A stretch of DNA of 64,000 nt from Companilactobacillus musae (GTDB lineage Bacteria > Bacillota > Bacilli > Lactobacillales > Lactobacillaceae), in contig NZ_BIFW01000011.1 in NCBI RefSeq assembly GCF_003967595.1, positions 1 to 64,000 of the forward strand, read 5' to 3'. The notes beneath the pieces are model-generated. The model made no database searches. It saw only the letters and a list, made by a program, of their open reading frames with translations, and was not told where the DNA came from. The translations under genes and the position numbers were made by a program. This document shows positions 25,501-34,401 of the stretch, in pieces; within the stretch, counting starts at the first letter, position 1, and every line of letters starts with the position of its first letter.

Positions 25501-25683
25501 ATGATAAATTTAACAGTCCTCGTCATCCTTAGTATCTTAACAACACTTCTTGCTTTTTTCATAGTTATGGCAATTTACAACACTTTCATTAAATCAGATA
25601 GCAAAAAATATTGGTGGTTGATCCTATTCTTTCTACTAATTCTCTATTTAATAACGTTTTATATCTATTTTCATTTTAGGTAA
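25501..25683 (+). CDS. Small two-helix membrane protein (60 residues)
   Basis: The frame encodes two hydrophobic segments (NLTVLVILSILTTLLAFFIV and WLILFFLLILYLITFYIYF) separated by a short polar loop KSDSKKY. I do not recognise a family. TATAAT lies only about 10 bases before the ATG and no ribosome site is seen, so a leaderless start is possible; alternatively this is not a gene. Confidence 0.4.
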   Translation: MINLTVLVILSILTTLLAFFIVMAIYNTFIKSDSKKYWWLILFFLLILYLITFYIYFHFR

Positions 25684-25789
25684 AACGCTTACTGAAATAC
25701 TTTTTTAAAAAAAGTATTAATTTCACTCACTTTGAGTTAGAATTATTAATGTATTCAAAATAATGAATGGAATTTTTGGAGGATTATCG

Positions 25790-26659
25790 ATGGTTTTAAC
25801 AAACGGTAACGAAATTTTCAATAACGCCCGTAAAGGCAAATATGCTGTTGGTGCTTTTAACATCAACGACTTGGAATGGACACGTGGTATTTTAGCCGCT
25901 GCTCAAGAAACAAATACACCTATCTTGGTTCAAACATCAATGGGTGCTGCTAAGTATATGGGTGGTTACGAACTATGTCTACACCTTGTACAAGACACAA
26001 TCAAATCAATGGGTATTACAGTTCCAGTTGTAATGCACTTGGATCATGGTAACTACGAAGCTGCCAAGGAATGTATCGAAGTTGGTTACAACTCAGTTAT
26101 GTTCGATGGTCATGACCTACCATTTGACGAAAACCTTGAAAAGACAAAGGAAATCGTTAAGTTAGCTCATGCTAAGGGTATGTCTGTTGAAGCTGAAGTT
26201 GGTTCAATTGGTGGTACTGAAGATGGTATTACTGGTCTTGGTGAATTAGCTGATGTTGAAGAAGCTAAGACACTTGCTGCTACTGGCGTTGACTACCTTG
26301 CTGTTGGTATTGGTAACATTCATGGTGTTTACCCTGACAACTGGAAAGGTTTAAGCTTTGACCGTCTACAAGAATTAGCTGCTGAAATCTCAACACCACT
26401 TGTTCTTCATGGTGGTTCAGGTATCCCTAAGGAACAAATCGTTAAGGCTATCTCAATGGGTATTTCAAAGGTTAACGTTAATACTGAATTGCAATTAGCA
26501 TTTGCTAAAGCAACTCGTGAATACATCGAAGCCGGACATGACCAAGATGTTGACGCTAAGGGTTATGACCCACGTAAATTGCTTGCACCTGGTACAAAAG
26601 CAATTACTGATACAACTATCGAACGTATCAAGTGGTTCGGTACACCTTCAGTTAAATAA
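25790..26659 (+). CDS. fba: Fructose-bisphosphate aldolase, class II
   Basis: The zinc enzyme splits fructose-1,6-bisphosphate into DHAP and glyceraldehyde-3-phosphate. The 289-residue protein has the zinc histidine in MHLDHGNYE (near 84), acidic VEAEVGSIGGTEDG, VGIGNIHGVYP and the phosphate-binding LHGGSGIP, then NVNTELQ. I chose ATG 25790 after GGAGG. Codon use is highly biased, as expected for an abundant glycolytic protein. A strong terminator follows. Its presence is relevant to heterofermentation: it indicates a complete upper glycolysis. Confidence 0.96.
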   Translation: MVLTNGNEIFNNARKGKYAVGAFNINDLEWTRGILAAAQETNTPILVQTSMGAAKYMGGYELCLHLVQDTIKSMGITVPVVMHLDHGNYEAAKECIEVGYNSVMFDGHDLPFDENLEKTKEIVKLAHAKGMSVEAEVGSIGGTEDGITGLGELADVEEAKTLAATGVDYLAVGIGNIHGVYPDNWKGLSFDRLQELAAEISTPLVLHGGSGIPKEQIVKAISMGISKVNVNTELQLAFAKATREYIEAGHDQDVDAKGYDPRKLLAPGTKAITDTTIERIKWFGTPSVK

Positions 26660-26674
26660 TTTAATTGATAAATT

Positions 26675-26705
26675 AAGACAAGGACTTTGGTCCTTGTCTT
26701 TTTTT
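26675..26705 (+). terminator. Terminator of fba
   Basis: AAGACAAGGA pairs with TCCTTGTCTT around a 6-base loop, followed by a T-run. Confidence 0.93.
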
Positions 26706-26805
26706 GTTCTCAAAAAATTTTACTACTATATAGATTCATTTTTGAATAAAATATTATTAAAATTATGAGAACATACTTCTATGGATCCCATGATATACTC
26801 GAAAG

Positions 26806-26819
26806 TGAAAACGGTTACA
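26806..26819. promoter_or_regulatory. Perfect cre site before the lectin/WxL gene
   Basis: TGAAAACGGTTACA matches TGWAANCGNTNWCA at all 14 positions. It lies about 35 bp before the start codon, downstream of a GATATACT -10-like box, which predicts CcpA repression by roadblock. Confidence 0.72.
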
Positions 26820-26853
26820 AGTAAATATTCTGAGTATACGGAGGTATTCCCCT

Positions 26854-29763
26854 ATGAAGGTAAAACAACTATTATGGTCAATGATAGGAATAATTATTTT
26901 ATTCTTCATGTCCCCTATTAATATTTCTATCCAAGCTAAGGCTGCTGACATGCCTAATTTGGAACAAATATATAGTAATGCACCTCAAGGTATGAAGTTA
27001 GGCGATTATGTTGACATCCCTACCTCTTATAAAAAAACTAACAGCACTACTACTGTTCCTAGTTCTGGCAAATTGATCACAGATTACTCTACTAATATCA
27101 TTCAAATGATCACTACCAAATCAACAAACAAACAACAGTTAGGTTCATTCTTTGGAAATATTATAACTGACAATGGTAATAGAACATATAACTATTTTGA
27201 CTTGAATAAACCTCAAGAAATTTCCGCTTGGATTTATAGCGGTACTAGTAATGCGGGTGGAACGGCTACTGATGGTTTTGCTTTCGTTTTGCAAAATGAT
27301 CCCGATGGTTCAAATGCCATTTCTAAAATCAACGGAACTCCAACTGCAGGACAAACTTTGGGTGTTTGGGGAAATGCCTCTGGTGGTGGTATTCAAAATA
27401 GTATTGCCTTGGAATTTGATCGTTATCAAAATACTTCAACTTCTGGCAGCACTAATAACTATGACAATAATTCTTACACCATGCCCTCTGGTTCAAATTA
27501 TTCACAAGCCCTAAAAGATCAACATATTTCCTGGAATTATCCTGGTGATAAAAATTCTTATACTGGTAAAAATATTTTAATGCACCGTAGAACTCCAAAT
27601 ACAGTCACCAACCTTGTTCCAATGGCCGGTGATGATGGAGTAATGTTTCCGTATAATCCTCAAGACTTTTGGAGACATATCTTGATCACATATACGCCAC
27701 CAGCCAGTGGTTCAACGATCAGTACTATTAATTATAAATTTAACGACAAATATCCTGATGGTACAAGCAAAAATTATGGATTTATTAATAAAGGTACTTT
27801 GAATGTTGACAATAAACAATTTAATTCTACCGATGGTAAAGTTTACTGGGGTTTCACTGCAGCCACTGGTTCCCCATCATCAGGAATTTCAGATGTCGCT
27901 ATGGTTATAGAAAAAATGCCAGCGATCGCCGAAGTTAAAGCAACTGTCGATGCTCATGATTTAACAACTAATCGCAGCAGTTCCGAAATGGGATCTACGA
28001 CAAATAATCAAGGTCTAACAGTTTACAATCCTTTGGATACTTATGATGGTGATGGTATTCAATTTGAATACAATCTTCAATACGTTTCAGGATTATCGGA
28101 AACTGGATCCATTCAAACTCAAATTGCTTTACCCGAACACGTTACTTATAGCGGTGACAGTACGGGTTCAATTGGATCCGTTGTATATTTGGATTCAAAT
28201 GGTAAGGAGATCAAACGAACTAATATTAACAAATCCCAGATAAAAAAAGTCACTGTTACTATTCCAGCTACTAACAGCTATGACCCTCCAACTTACAAAA
28301 CCATTGATGGTTTAAAATTAGATCTTGATACCTTAAAAGATCCACAAACTAAAATTCAAATTCTAATCAACGGATTTGCAACTGCACCTATTTCTAATCA
28401 GGCAACCATTACCGACGTTGAATCTGAACATACTTCTTACCGTAGTGATAACTACAGCGGAGACATTGTCAGTCCCCCATTAACCATCAGTAATGATAAA
28501 TTAGTTATTGCCAACACGAACAGTTTGAACCAAACGGTTGATATCGGTAGTAAAGCCAAATTCACTGGTACTTTCAAAAATACATTCAATACTCCTTTTG
28601 ATGGAAATGATTTGGCAGCTACTGTTCGTGTCTATGATCAAAATAATAATTTAATCGATATCAATCGAAATGAAAATATCACCGCTCTGTTAGGTAGTAC
28701 TGAAGGAAAATTTGATTTAAGTTATGACACCTCAAACTTTAATGTCGGTCAAACTTATACTGTTAAAATAACTTTAAGTGATCAAAAAGAGCGTATTTCA
28801 AATACGTTAACTTACACGCTAACTCCTTCAGATAAGGATCTAGTTCTCAGTAAATTTACTTCTGAACAAGCTGCCTATGAAAGAGGTCAAGATATCACTC
28901 AAAGATACCGTACCAAATATTCAGACGGTTCCACTAATATTGATTTAACCAAAGCCAAAGTATACATGCAAATTGATAATGGTGACTGGGAAGAATCAAC
29001 TATCTCAGCAGAACAAATTCTTTTCTCATATGATTTTAATATGACCATTCCTAAAAATACGCTTGAACTTGGCGATCATACTGTTAATATCTACATCAAT
29101 GACGGTGTTCGTAAATCCAACACTTTACAGTTAAAGTTTAAAGTAATTGAAAATGGTATCATCCTAACCCCTAAAGAAAAAACTATCACTGTTTCTGACA
29201 ACTCCCCTGTCAACTTGGAATGGTCTACTAAATTCTCTTCTGAAGTAAATAATGCTAAAGATCCTGTACCACAAAAGAAAGTTCTTCAAATTAGAAATTT
29301 GGACCAACCTGACATGCAGGAATTTAAAGATTTTTCTGTTTATCAAAACAGTGCTAACACAACAACTCCTATTGATTCATTCAAAAGCACTTTTGACTTT
29401 TATCTCAATCCAATCGATCTAAGAGGTAAAAATCTACTTTTGGACTTACTAAAAGAAGGTAAAAACGAAATCAAAATGTCTGTTACTGATGGAACCTATA
29501 CTTCTAATGAAGAGACCGTTGTAATAAACGTACCTAAATTAACACTCGAAGCAACTCCTGAATTCAAGGACTATTACTCCAGTTCGAAAAATTCAACCTT
29601 TACAATGTCTTTAACTTATAACTACCTTGAAGATTCCAATTATACAAGTGATCTTAAAACCGTTCCTGTTTCACTAGTGACTTACTTAAAGTATGGGGAT
29701 ACTAGTACCGGTTTTCTTTCGGCCAATACTAGTTTGAATTCACCCGAAGAAAAAAATTTGTAA
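26854..29763 (+). CDS. Secreted L-type-lectin surface protein, N-terminal part (969 residues, frameshifted from its WxL end)
   Basis: A signal peptide (QLLWSMIGIIILFFMSPINI, ending near QAKA) is followed by a bacterial L-type lectin domain at about residues 50-360. Its carbohydrate-binding beta-sandwich motifs are GTATDGFAFVLQNDPDG, LGVWGNASGGG and SIALEFDRYQN. Several Ig-like repeats of about 85-100 residues then fill residues 360-960. GGAGG precedes ATG 26854. The frame stops just after an A7 run (GAAGAAAAAAATTTGTAA). The missing 174-residue C-terminus lies downstream in the -1 frame. The likely role is sugar-dependent adhesion at the cell surface. Confidence 0.85.
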   Translation: MKVKQLLWSMIGIIILFFMSPINISIQAKAADMPNLEQIYSNAPQGMKLGDYVDIPTSYKKTNSTTTVPSSGKLITDYSTNIIQMITTKSTNKQQLGSFFGNIITDNGNRTYNYFDLNKPQEISAWIYSGTSNAGGTATDGFAFVLQNDPDGSNAISKINGTPTAGQTLGVWGNASGGGIQNSIALEFDRYQNTSTSGSTNNYDNNSYTMPSGSNYSQALKDQHISWNYPGDKNSYTGKNILMHRRTPNTVTNLVPMAGDDGVMFPYNPQDFWRHILITYTPPASGSTISTINYKFNDKYPDGTSKNYGFINKGTLNVDNKQFNSTDGKVYWGFTAATGSPSSGISDVAMVIEKMPAIAEVKATVDAHDLTTNRSSSEMGSTTNNQGLTVYNPLDTYDGDGIQFEYNLQYVSGLSETGSIQTQIALPEHVTYSGDSTGSIGSVVYLDSNGKEIKRTNINKSQIKKVTVTIPATNSYDPPTYKTIDGLKLDLDTLKDPQTKIQILINGFATAPISNQATITDVESEHTSYRSDNYSGDIVSPPLTISNDKLVIANTNSLNQTVDIGSKAKFTGTFKNTFNTPFDGNDLAATVRVYDQNNNLIDINRNENITALLGSTEGKFDLSYDTSNFNVGQTYTVKITLSDQKERISNTLTYTLTPSDKDLVLSKFTSEQAAYERGQDITQRYRTKYSDGSTNIDLTKAKVYMQIDNGDWEESTISAEQILFSYDFNMTIPKNTLELGDHTVNIYINDGVRKSNTLQLKFKVIENGIILTPKEKTITVSDNSPVNLEWSTKFSSEVNNAKDPVPQKKVLQIRNLDQPDMQEFKDFSVYQNSANTTTPIDSFKSTFDFYLNPIDLRGKNLLLDLLKEGKNEIKMSVTDGTYTSNEETVVINVPKLTLEATPEFKDYYSSSKNSTFTMSLTYNYLEDSNYTSDLKTVPVSLVTYLKYGDTSTGFLSANTSLNSPEEKNL

Positions 29764-30281
29764 TAAGTGGTGGAGTTTTCCAATTCCCATTCATTAAAGG
29801 AAACGACTATGAAATAGAATTAACTGTTTCTGACCCTTATGGCAGAGTTTCAAATGTTACTCCATTTACCTTCCATTATCTTGATAAATATTTTGCATTA
29901 CAAGTCGACAAATATCAGTTTGAAGATATTAAGTATGACGACCCAACCAATGCCTTAATTAAACGTAAAGGTAACTGGAAAGTTCAAGTCGAAAGTACCA
30001 ACAGTAAGTGGAATCTTTATGCTCAATCAAATGGTTTGTCAAATGGTGATAATTTCAAAAAAGATTTAGTCTTTGTTGATGATTCTGGAAATATCAACGA
30101 TTTGAATAATAAAACACTAATTGGTTCCCGTACAAGTAAACTTACTGGTCAAAGTAAAATTGACGACTTAACAGCTGACTGGACTGAAGATTCTGGTATT
30201 CTACTTCAAAATAATAAACCGGATCTGTCCGGTGACTATAATGGCGTGATCCATTGGGATTTGGAAGATGTCCCTGATTAA
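29757..30281 (+). pseudogene. C-terminal WxL anchoring part of the lectin protein, in the -1 frame
   Basis: This stretch is open in the -1 frame from the A-run to a stop at 30281 and has no start codon of its own at its beginning. It continues the Ig-like repeat (FVISGGVFQFPFIKGNDYE) and ends in a WxL-type wall-binding domain, with SKWNLYAQSNGLSNGDN (first W-x-L) and YNGVIHWDLEDVPD (second W-x-L) at the very end. WxL domains bind peptidoglycan non-covalently. One extra A in the run, or -1 slippage at A-AAA-AAT (29751-29757), would give a 1142-residue protein. Confidence 0.82.
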
Positions 30282-30282
30282 A

Positions 30283-30456
30283 AATAACGAGAGCGGGAAA
30301 AAACACGTTTAGTTTCCGAGCATTAATGTAAATAAGGGTGGTAACTCGATTTTGAGTTACCACCCTTATTTGGATTAAGCGGAAGAAGCTGTGTTCTTGT
30401 TCCGCGTTTATGCTGCATGTTGGGGAAAAACTAGTTATGGCCCAATCTCGTTATTT
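30283..30456. repeat. Large multi-hairpin intergenic element (single copy here)
   Basis: Outer arms AAAATAACGAGA and TCTCGTTATTTT close a region of about 175 bp. Inside are an 18-bp perfect hairpin (AAATAAGGGTGGTAACTC paired with its complement around GATTTT), a GCGGAA/TTCCGC hairpin and an AGCAT-AA/TT-ATGCT pairing. The architecture resembles family I but the sequence does not. It may act as a terminator between the WxL gene and the convergent ATPase gene. Confidence 0.6.
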
Positions 30457-30465
30457 TGTGGAATT

Positions 30466-32709
30466 CTAATTGCGGTAATAACTAACTTTAATTACATCTA
30501 GTAGCAAAAACATCGCACAACAGATTACAAAAATCAGCAATACATTCATAATACCTGCACCTAATCCAAACATACTGATCAAACTTGAAATTATCAAATT
30601 AAAACAGATAACTGTTCCAACTGCTTTACTCGTAGGAATGGACCAGAAGTGGTCTCTTGTTCTCGTCGATAGAATCATTCCCATTGCGGAATAAATCAAA
30701 TAGACAAACAACATACCGCTTATTTGTGTTTGATTAAAATTAGTATAGGTTACACAATACCAAAGCATCAAGAATCCCAAGGCCAACCAACCTATTGTGT
30801 AAATTGCCGAAATTTTCGTAAGATTTTTCAAATTCCAGTTTTCCGGCAAGTGGTTTATTTTGACTCGATCAGTTCCTAATGTCAATGTGACACAATCATT
30901 AAAAATCACTATAAAAACTATGATATTTAATGACACTGGAAAGAAATTGGTAAATAAATATCCAAAAGTTAAAAGCAATGCTAATTGAGCTGTTCTGGCC
31001 AACTTGGTAATTAGCCAGGTCATCATTCTCTGATAAACCCGATGTCCAGAATCAATTAATTTAGTAATTCCTATCAATGGAGGTTCAGTTAAAATGATCT
31101 TAGCTGCTAACTTCGAAATATCTGTAGCTGTATTAATAGCAATCCCAACATCAGCTTGTTTTAAAGCTGGGGCATCATTCACACCATCGCCAGTCATACC
31201 TACAACATATCCCTTATCTTGTAAGGATTTAACAATTTTGAACTTATCCTCTGGATAAACATTGGCAAAACCACCAAAGGATAAAGGATCAGATAACGCT
31301 GATTCAAGATTACCTATCCTACTATTAAGACCAATTTTTTGAGCAATTGCCTTAGCAGTTGAAATGGTATCACCTGTCAACATCAAGACAGTAATCCCCT
31401 GTTTTTTCAAAGTAGCAATCGTTTGAGACATATCATTTTTTATTGGATCTTGAAAAGTCAATAAACCAATAATCTCTTGATTGATCGATAGAACCATAAC
31501 TTGAAGCCCCTGAGCAGATAACTCAGTAATCTTTTTCTCAATAGGCTTATCTAAATTTCCCTTAATGGGAGATCCCAAAAAGATTTCGTCTCCATTTTTG
31601 AGAATGGCCTTTGCTCCCTTTAGTTTAGGATCAAAGGAAACTTGTTCTTTAATATTTGTTACTGTTACATTATCTAGTTTGGCTTTTTTTAATATTGCCA
31701 AATCTAAAGGATTTACACTACTTGGTTTAACTGTCGCTAACGCATACTTCAATAATTGAACTCTATCTAACCCATTCAGGCTAACAACATCAACTACTTC
31801 GGGCTGATTTTTAGTGATTGTTCCCGTCTTATCCATTAATAGAATATTCATTGAGGCGGCTTCTTGAATTCCGGTCAATCCTCCCACTAAAATTCCCTTT
31901 TTAGAAAGAATTCCAGCTTCCAGAGAATTAGCAACGGCAAAACTCGATGGCATTGAAATAGGAATAGTTGCCACAAATAAAATAACCAAGAATGGCAACA
32001 ATGACATAATTGGCGTATGTCTTATCAAAGCAGTAATCGCCAAAATAACCGCTAAAACAATATCCAAATAAGCCAAATATTTAACTACTGTAAAAAGTAA
32101 ATTCTCTAATCTACCTGGCGCCTCATTTGTTCTGACTAATTCAGTTGTTTTACCTAGAGAGCTATTCTTACCTGTTTTTTCAACTAAAACATCTGCCGTA
32201 CCCTGAATTACAGTTGATCCTGAATACAATCTATCATCTTCTACTTTACTTATTGCCTTTGACTCCCCAGTAATAACGGATTGATCAACTAAAATCATCC
32301 CGTCGATCACTTTACAATCTGCCGGGATAATTGATCCTACTGATAGATGAACCACATCTCCCGGTACCAATTCACGGCTAGAAAGTCTCTGCCACTTACC
32401 ATCTCGTAAAACACTGGCATAGGCAATAAGTTTTGTATTTAATTCGCCAATTGATTCTGCGGCTCTATTCTCTTGAATAGCACCATCAATTGCCGAAAAT
32501 AAAAGTAAAGCAAAGATGAAGATCACTTGGATATAATTCCCCAGCAATAACTCAATAACCAAAGCTAATTCAATGATATAAGGAATCGGTCCAATCATTC
32601 TCTTTAAAATCAAGCTGAAAAATGTTTTTTTGATTTGAGGAGTTTCATTATAACCATACTTCTTAACTAACCCTTCAGCTGCTTGTGTAGTAAGCCCTTT
32701 TTCTTTCAT
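30466..32709 (-). CDS. P-type ATPase, P3A (plasma-membrane proton pump-like)
   Basis: The 747-residue protein has the actuator motif VITGESKAIS, the phosphorylation site MDKTGTITKN, the hinge MTGDGVNDAPALKQADVGIA and about ten membrane segments. ATIPISMPSSFAVANS in membrane segment 4 resembles the fungal and plant proton pump sequence. No N-terminal heavy-metal domain is present, so P3A (H+ or another monovalent cation) is the best call; the ion is inferred. It starts 9 bp after the eno stop with a poor ribosome site, suggesting coupling. That places a possible pH-homeostasis pump behind a glycolytic gene. Confidence 0.87.
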   Translation of the reverse strand: MKEKGLTTQAAEGLVKKYGYNETPQIKKTFFSLILKRMIGPIPYIIELALVIELLLGNYIQVIFIFALLLFSAIDGAIQENRAAESIGELNTKLIAYASVLRDGKWQRLSSRELVPGDVVHLSVGSIIPADCKVIDGMILVDQSVITGESKAISKVEDDRLYSGSTVIQGTADVLVEKTGKNSSLGKTTELVRTNEAPGRLENLLFTVVKYLAYLDIVLAVILAITALIRHTPIMSLLPFLVILFVATIPISMPSSFAVANSLEAGILSKKGILVGGLTGIQEAASMNILLMDKTGTITKNQPEVVDVVSLNGLDRVQLLKYALATVKPSSVNPLDLAILKKAKLDNVTVTNIKEQVSFDPKLKGAKAILKNGDEIFLGSPIKGNLDKPIEKKITELSAQGLQVMVLSINQEIIGLLTFQDPIKNDMSQTIATLKKQGITVLMLTGDTISTAKAIAQKIGLNSRIGNLESALSDPLSFGGFANVYPEDKFKIVKSLQDKGYVVGMTGDGVNDAPALKQADVGIAINTATDISKLAAKIILTEPPLIGITKLIDSGHRVYQRMMTWLITKLARTAQLALLLTFGYLFTNFFPVSLNIIVFIVIFNDCVTLTLGTDRVKINHLPENWNLKNLTKISAIYTIGWLALGFLMLWYCVTYTNFNQTQISGMLFVYLIYSAMGMILSTRTRDHFWSIPTSKAVGTVICFNLIISSLISMFGLGAGIMNVLLIFVICCAMFLLLDVIKVSYYRN

Positions 32710-32718
32710 GATTATTGA

Positions 32719-34002
32719 CTAATCAAAATCAACGTCATTAGGGAAGTGAGCCAAATTTGATTCCTTGCCTAACTCCTCTTCAATTCTCAACAATTGATTA
32801 TACTTAGCCAAACGTTCGCCACGAGCAGGGGCACCTGACTTCAATTGTTCAGCATGCATTGCAACTGTAAAATCAGCCAAGAATGAATCTTCGGTTTCAC
32901 CTGAACGGTGGGACATCATTGTTGTATAGCCATTCTTTCTAGCCACGCGGATAGCTTCCATTGTTTCAGTAACAGTACCAATTTGATTCAATTTGATCAA
33001 GAAGCTATTGGCCATACCCTTCTTGATAGCTTTTCTAAATAGAGCAGGATTTGTACATACATTATCATCTGTAACAATTTGGACACGATTACCATTCTTT
33101 TGTGTGAATTTAGCAAAATTATCCCAGTCATTTTCACCAAATGGATCTTCCATTGAAACAATTGCTGGATACTTATCTAACAATCCTTCATAATATGTGC
33201 CCATTTCTTCAGCACTACGTTTCTTACCTTCAAATAAGTATGAACCATCATCTTGAGCAAAACTTGAAGCAGCAGCATCAAAGGCAATACCGATTTCTTC
33301 ACCAGGAACATAACCAGCATCTTTGATAGCACGATTTAATTCGTCGATGGCAGCTTCACTTGATGGAAGATCAGGAGCGAATCCACCTTCATCACCTAAA
33401 CCTGTTTGATAGCCTTCTTTTTCAAGATTCTTCTTCAATTGATGGTAAACATTAACGATTTTTTCAAAACCATCACGGAAAGTTGTACGTTTTATTGGTG
33501 TAATCAAGAATTCTTGCATATCAATTCCATTGTCAGCATGTTCTCCACCGTTAATAACATTGTGGAATGTTTGTGGCAATTCTAAGTCAACACCACCGAG
33601 ATAACGGTAAACCGGAATACCTTGTGCGTTAGCAGCAGCCCGAACATTTGCAATTGAAACACCTAAAATTGCATTAGCACCTAATTTTGCCTTGTTGGGT
33701 GTACCATCAAGATCAATCATCATTTGGTCGATGTGAGCTTGATTGAAAGGATCTGCACCTTTTAATTTATCATTGATCAAAGTATTAACATTCTCGACAG
33801 CTTTTAAAACTCCCTTACCGTCTAATCTGTCACCACCGTCACGTAATTCAACTGCTTCATTATCACCAGTTGATTTACCTGATGGGACACTAGCACGGCC
33901 TAAGATACCATTAGAAAGAGTTACATCTGCTTCAACGGTTGGATTACCACGTGAATCAAATACTTCTCTAGCCTTAACATTCTCGATTGTTACTTTTGTC
34001 AT
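32719..34002 (-). CDS. eno: Enolase
   Basis: Enolase converts 2-phosphoglycerate to phosphoenolpyruvate. The 427-residue sequence has the N-terminal AREVFDSRGNPTVEADV, GDEGGFAPDL, metal ligands in SMEDPF and IVTDDN, the catalytic lysine in FLIKLNQIGT and the signature MMSHRSGETEDSF. I chose ATG 34002, preceded by AAAGGGAG. Unlike the usual gap-pgk-tpi-eno cluster, it stands alone with an ATPase gene behind it. Its leader of about 157 nt contains a terminator-like hairpin. Confidence 0.95.
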   Translation of the reverse strand: MTKVTIENVKAREVFDSRGNPTVEADVTLSNGILGRASVPSGKSTGDNEAVELRDGGDRLDGKGVLKAVENVNTLINDKLKGADPFNQAHIDQMMIDLDGTPNKAKLGANAILGVSIANVRAAANAQGIPVYRYLGGVDLELPQTFHNVINGGEHADNGIDMQEFLITPIKRTTFRDGFEKIVNVYHQLKKNLEKEGYQTGLGDEGGFAPDLPSSEAAIDELNRAIKDAGYVPGEEIGIAFDAAASSFAQDDGSYLFEGKKRSAEEMGTYYEGLLDKYPAIVSMEDPFGENDWDNFAKFTQKNGNRVQIVTDDNVCTNPALFRKAIKKGMANSFLIKLNQIGTVTETMEAIRVARKNGYTTMMSHRSGETEDSFLADFTVAMHAEQLKSGAPARGERLAKYNQLLRIEEELGKESNLAHFPNDVDFD

Positions 34003-34027
34003 AATAAATACTCCCTTTCTCAATCAT

Positions 34028-34108
34028 AAAAAAAAGACGACTACTCCAAATAAAAACCCTCAATAATTGCCCTCAATTATTACTGGTATTTTAAATAGAG
34101 TAGACGTC
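34028..34108 (-). promoter_or_regulatory. Terminator-like hairpin in the eno leader (candidate attenuator)
   Basis: On the minus strand GACGTCTACTC (34098-34108) pairs with GAGTAGTCGTC (34036-34046) and is followed by eight T, ending about 26 bases before the eno start codon. An inner AATAATT/AATTATT stem is present. It lies between promoter and ribosome site, so it would stop transcription unless overridden. Confidence 0.6.
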
Positions 34109-34165
34109 ATCAATTACGATCAAGTAATATTTTCGGCGAACGTCATCGCCTCTTCGAACAAGCTC

Positions 34166-34194
34166 ATAGTATAATACTTTTTTTATTTAAACAA
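34166..34194 (-). promoter_or_regulatory. Probable eno promoter
   Basis: TTGTTT-17-TACTAT on the minus strand, giving a leader of about 157 nt. A GGCGA/TCGCC hairpin lies near the predicted 5' end of the leader. Confidence 0.55.
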
Positions 34195-34343
34195 GTATAA
34201 AACTTTGATTTTCCTTGTTATTTCAACGATTGTGAAATGTTTTAAATTAAATAAAAAAATATTTTATAGCAATATATTCCCCTATACCCTTGGTACATAT
34301 ACATTACAGAATTTCTATATATTATTTATTCAAAGCCTTAATA

Positions 34344-34401
34344 TTGTGAAATTAAGATAAACTTGTTATACTGTCTTTGTACCAAAAAGAAAGCGCTAAC
34401 A
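34344..34401 (+). promoter_or_regulatory. Promoter and cre site of the 34.4-kb RNA
   Basis: TTGTGA-17-TATACT (34344-34372) is near consensus. AGAAAGCGCTAACA (34388-34401) matches cre at 13 of 14 positions and lies about 8 bases after the predicted transcript start, an ideal place for CcpA repression. Confidence 0.8.

Noticed and set aside
25678-25691. cre-like AAAACGCTTACT before fba
   Set aside because: It matches the cre consensus at only about 11 of 14 positions and no well-placed promoter was seen, so I did not list it.
29164-29346. Minus-strand frame of 60 residues inside the lectin gene
   Set aside because: Shadow frame without a ribosome site or family resemblance.
30142-30363. Minus-strand frame opposite the WxL end
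   Set aside because: It is a shadow of the WxL domain and of the adjacent hairpin element.
30320-30365. T-box-like GGGTGGTAAC near 30330
   Set aside because: It resembles the T-box antiterminator element only superficially. It lies inside an 18-bp perfect hairpin downstream of a gene, with no aminoacyl-related gene following.
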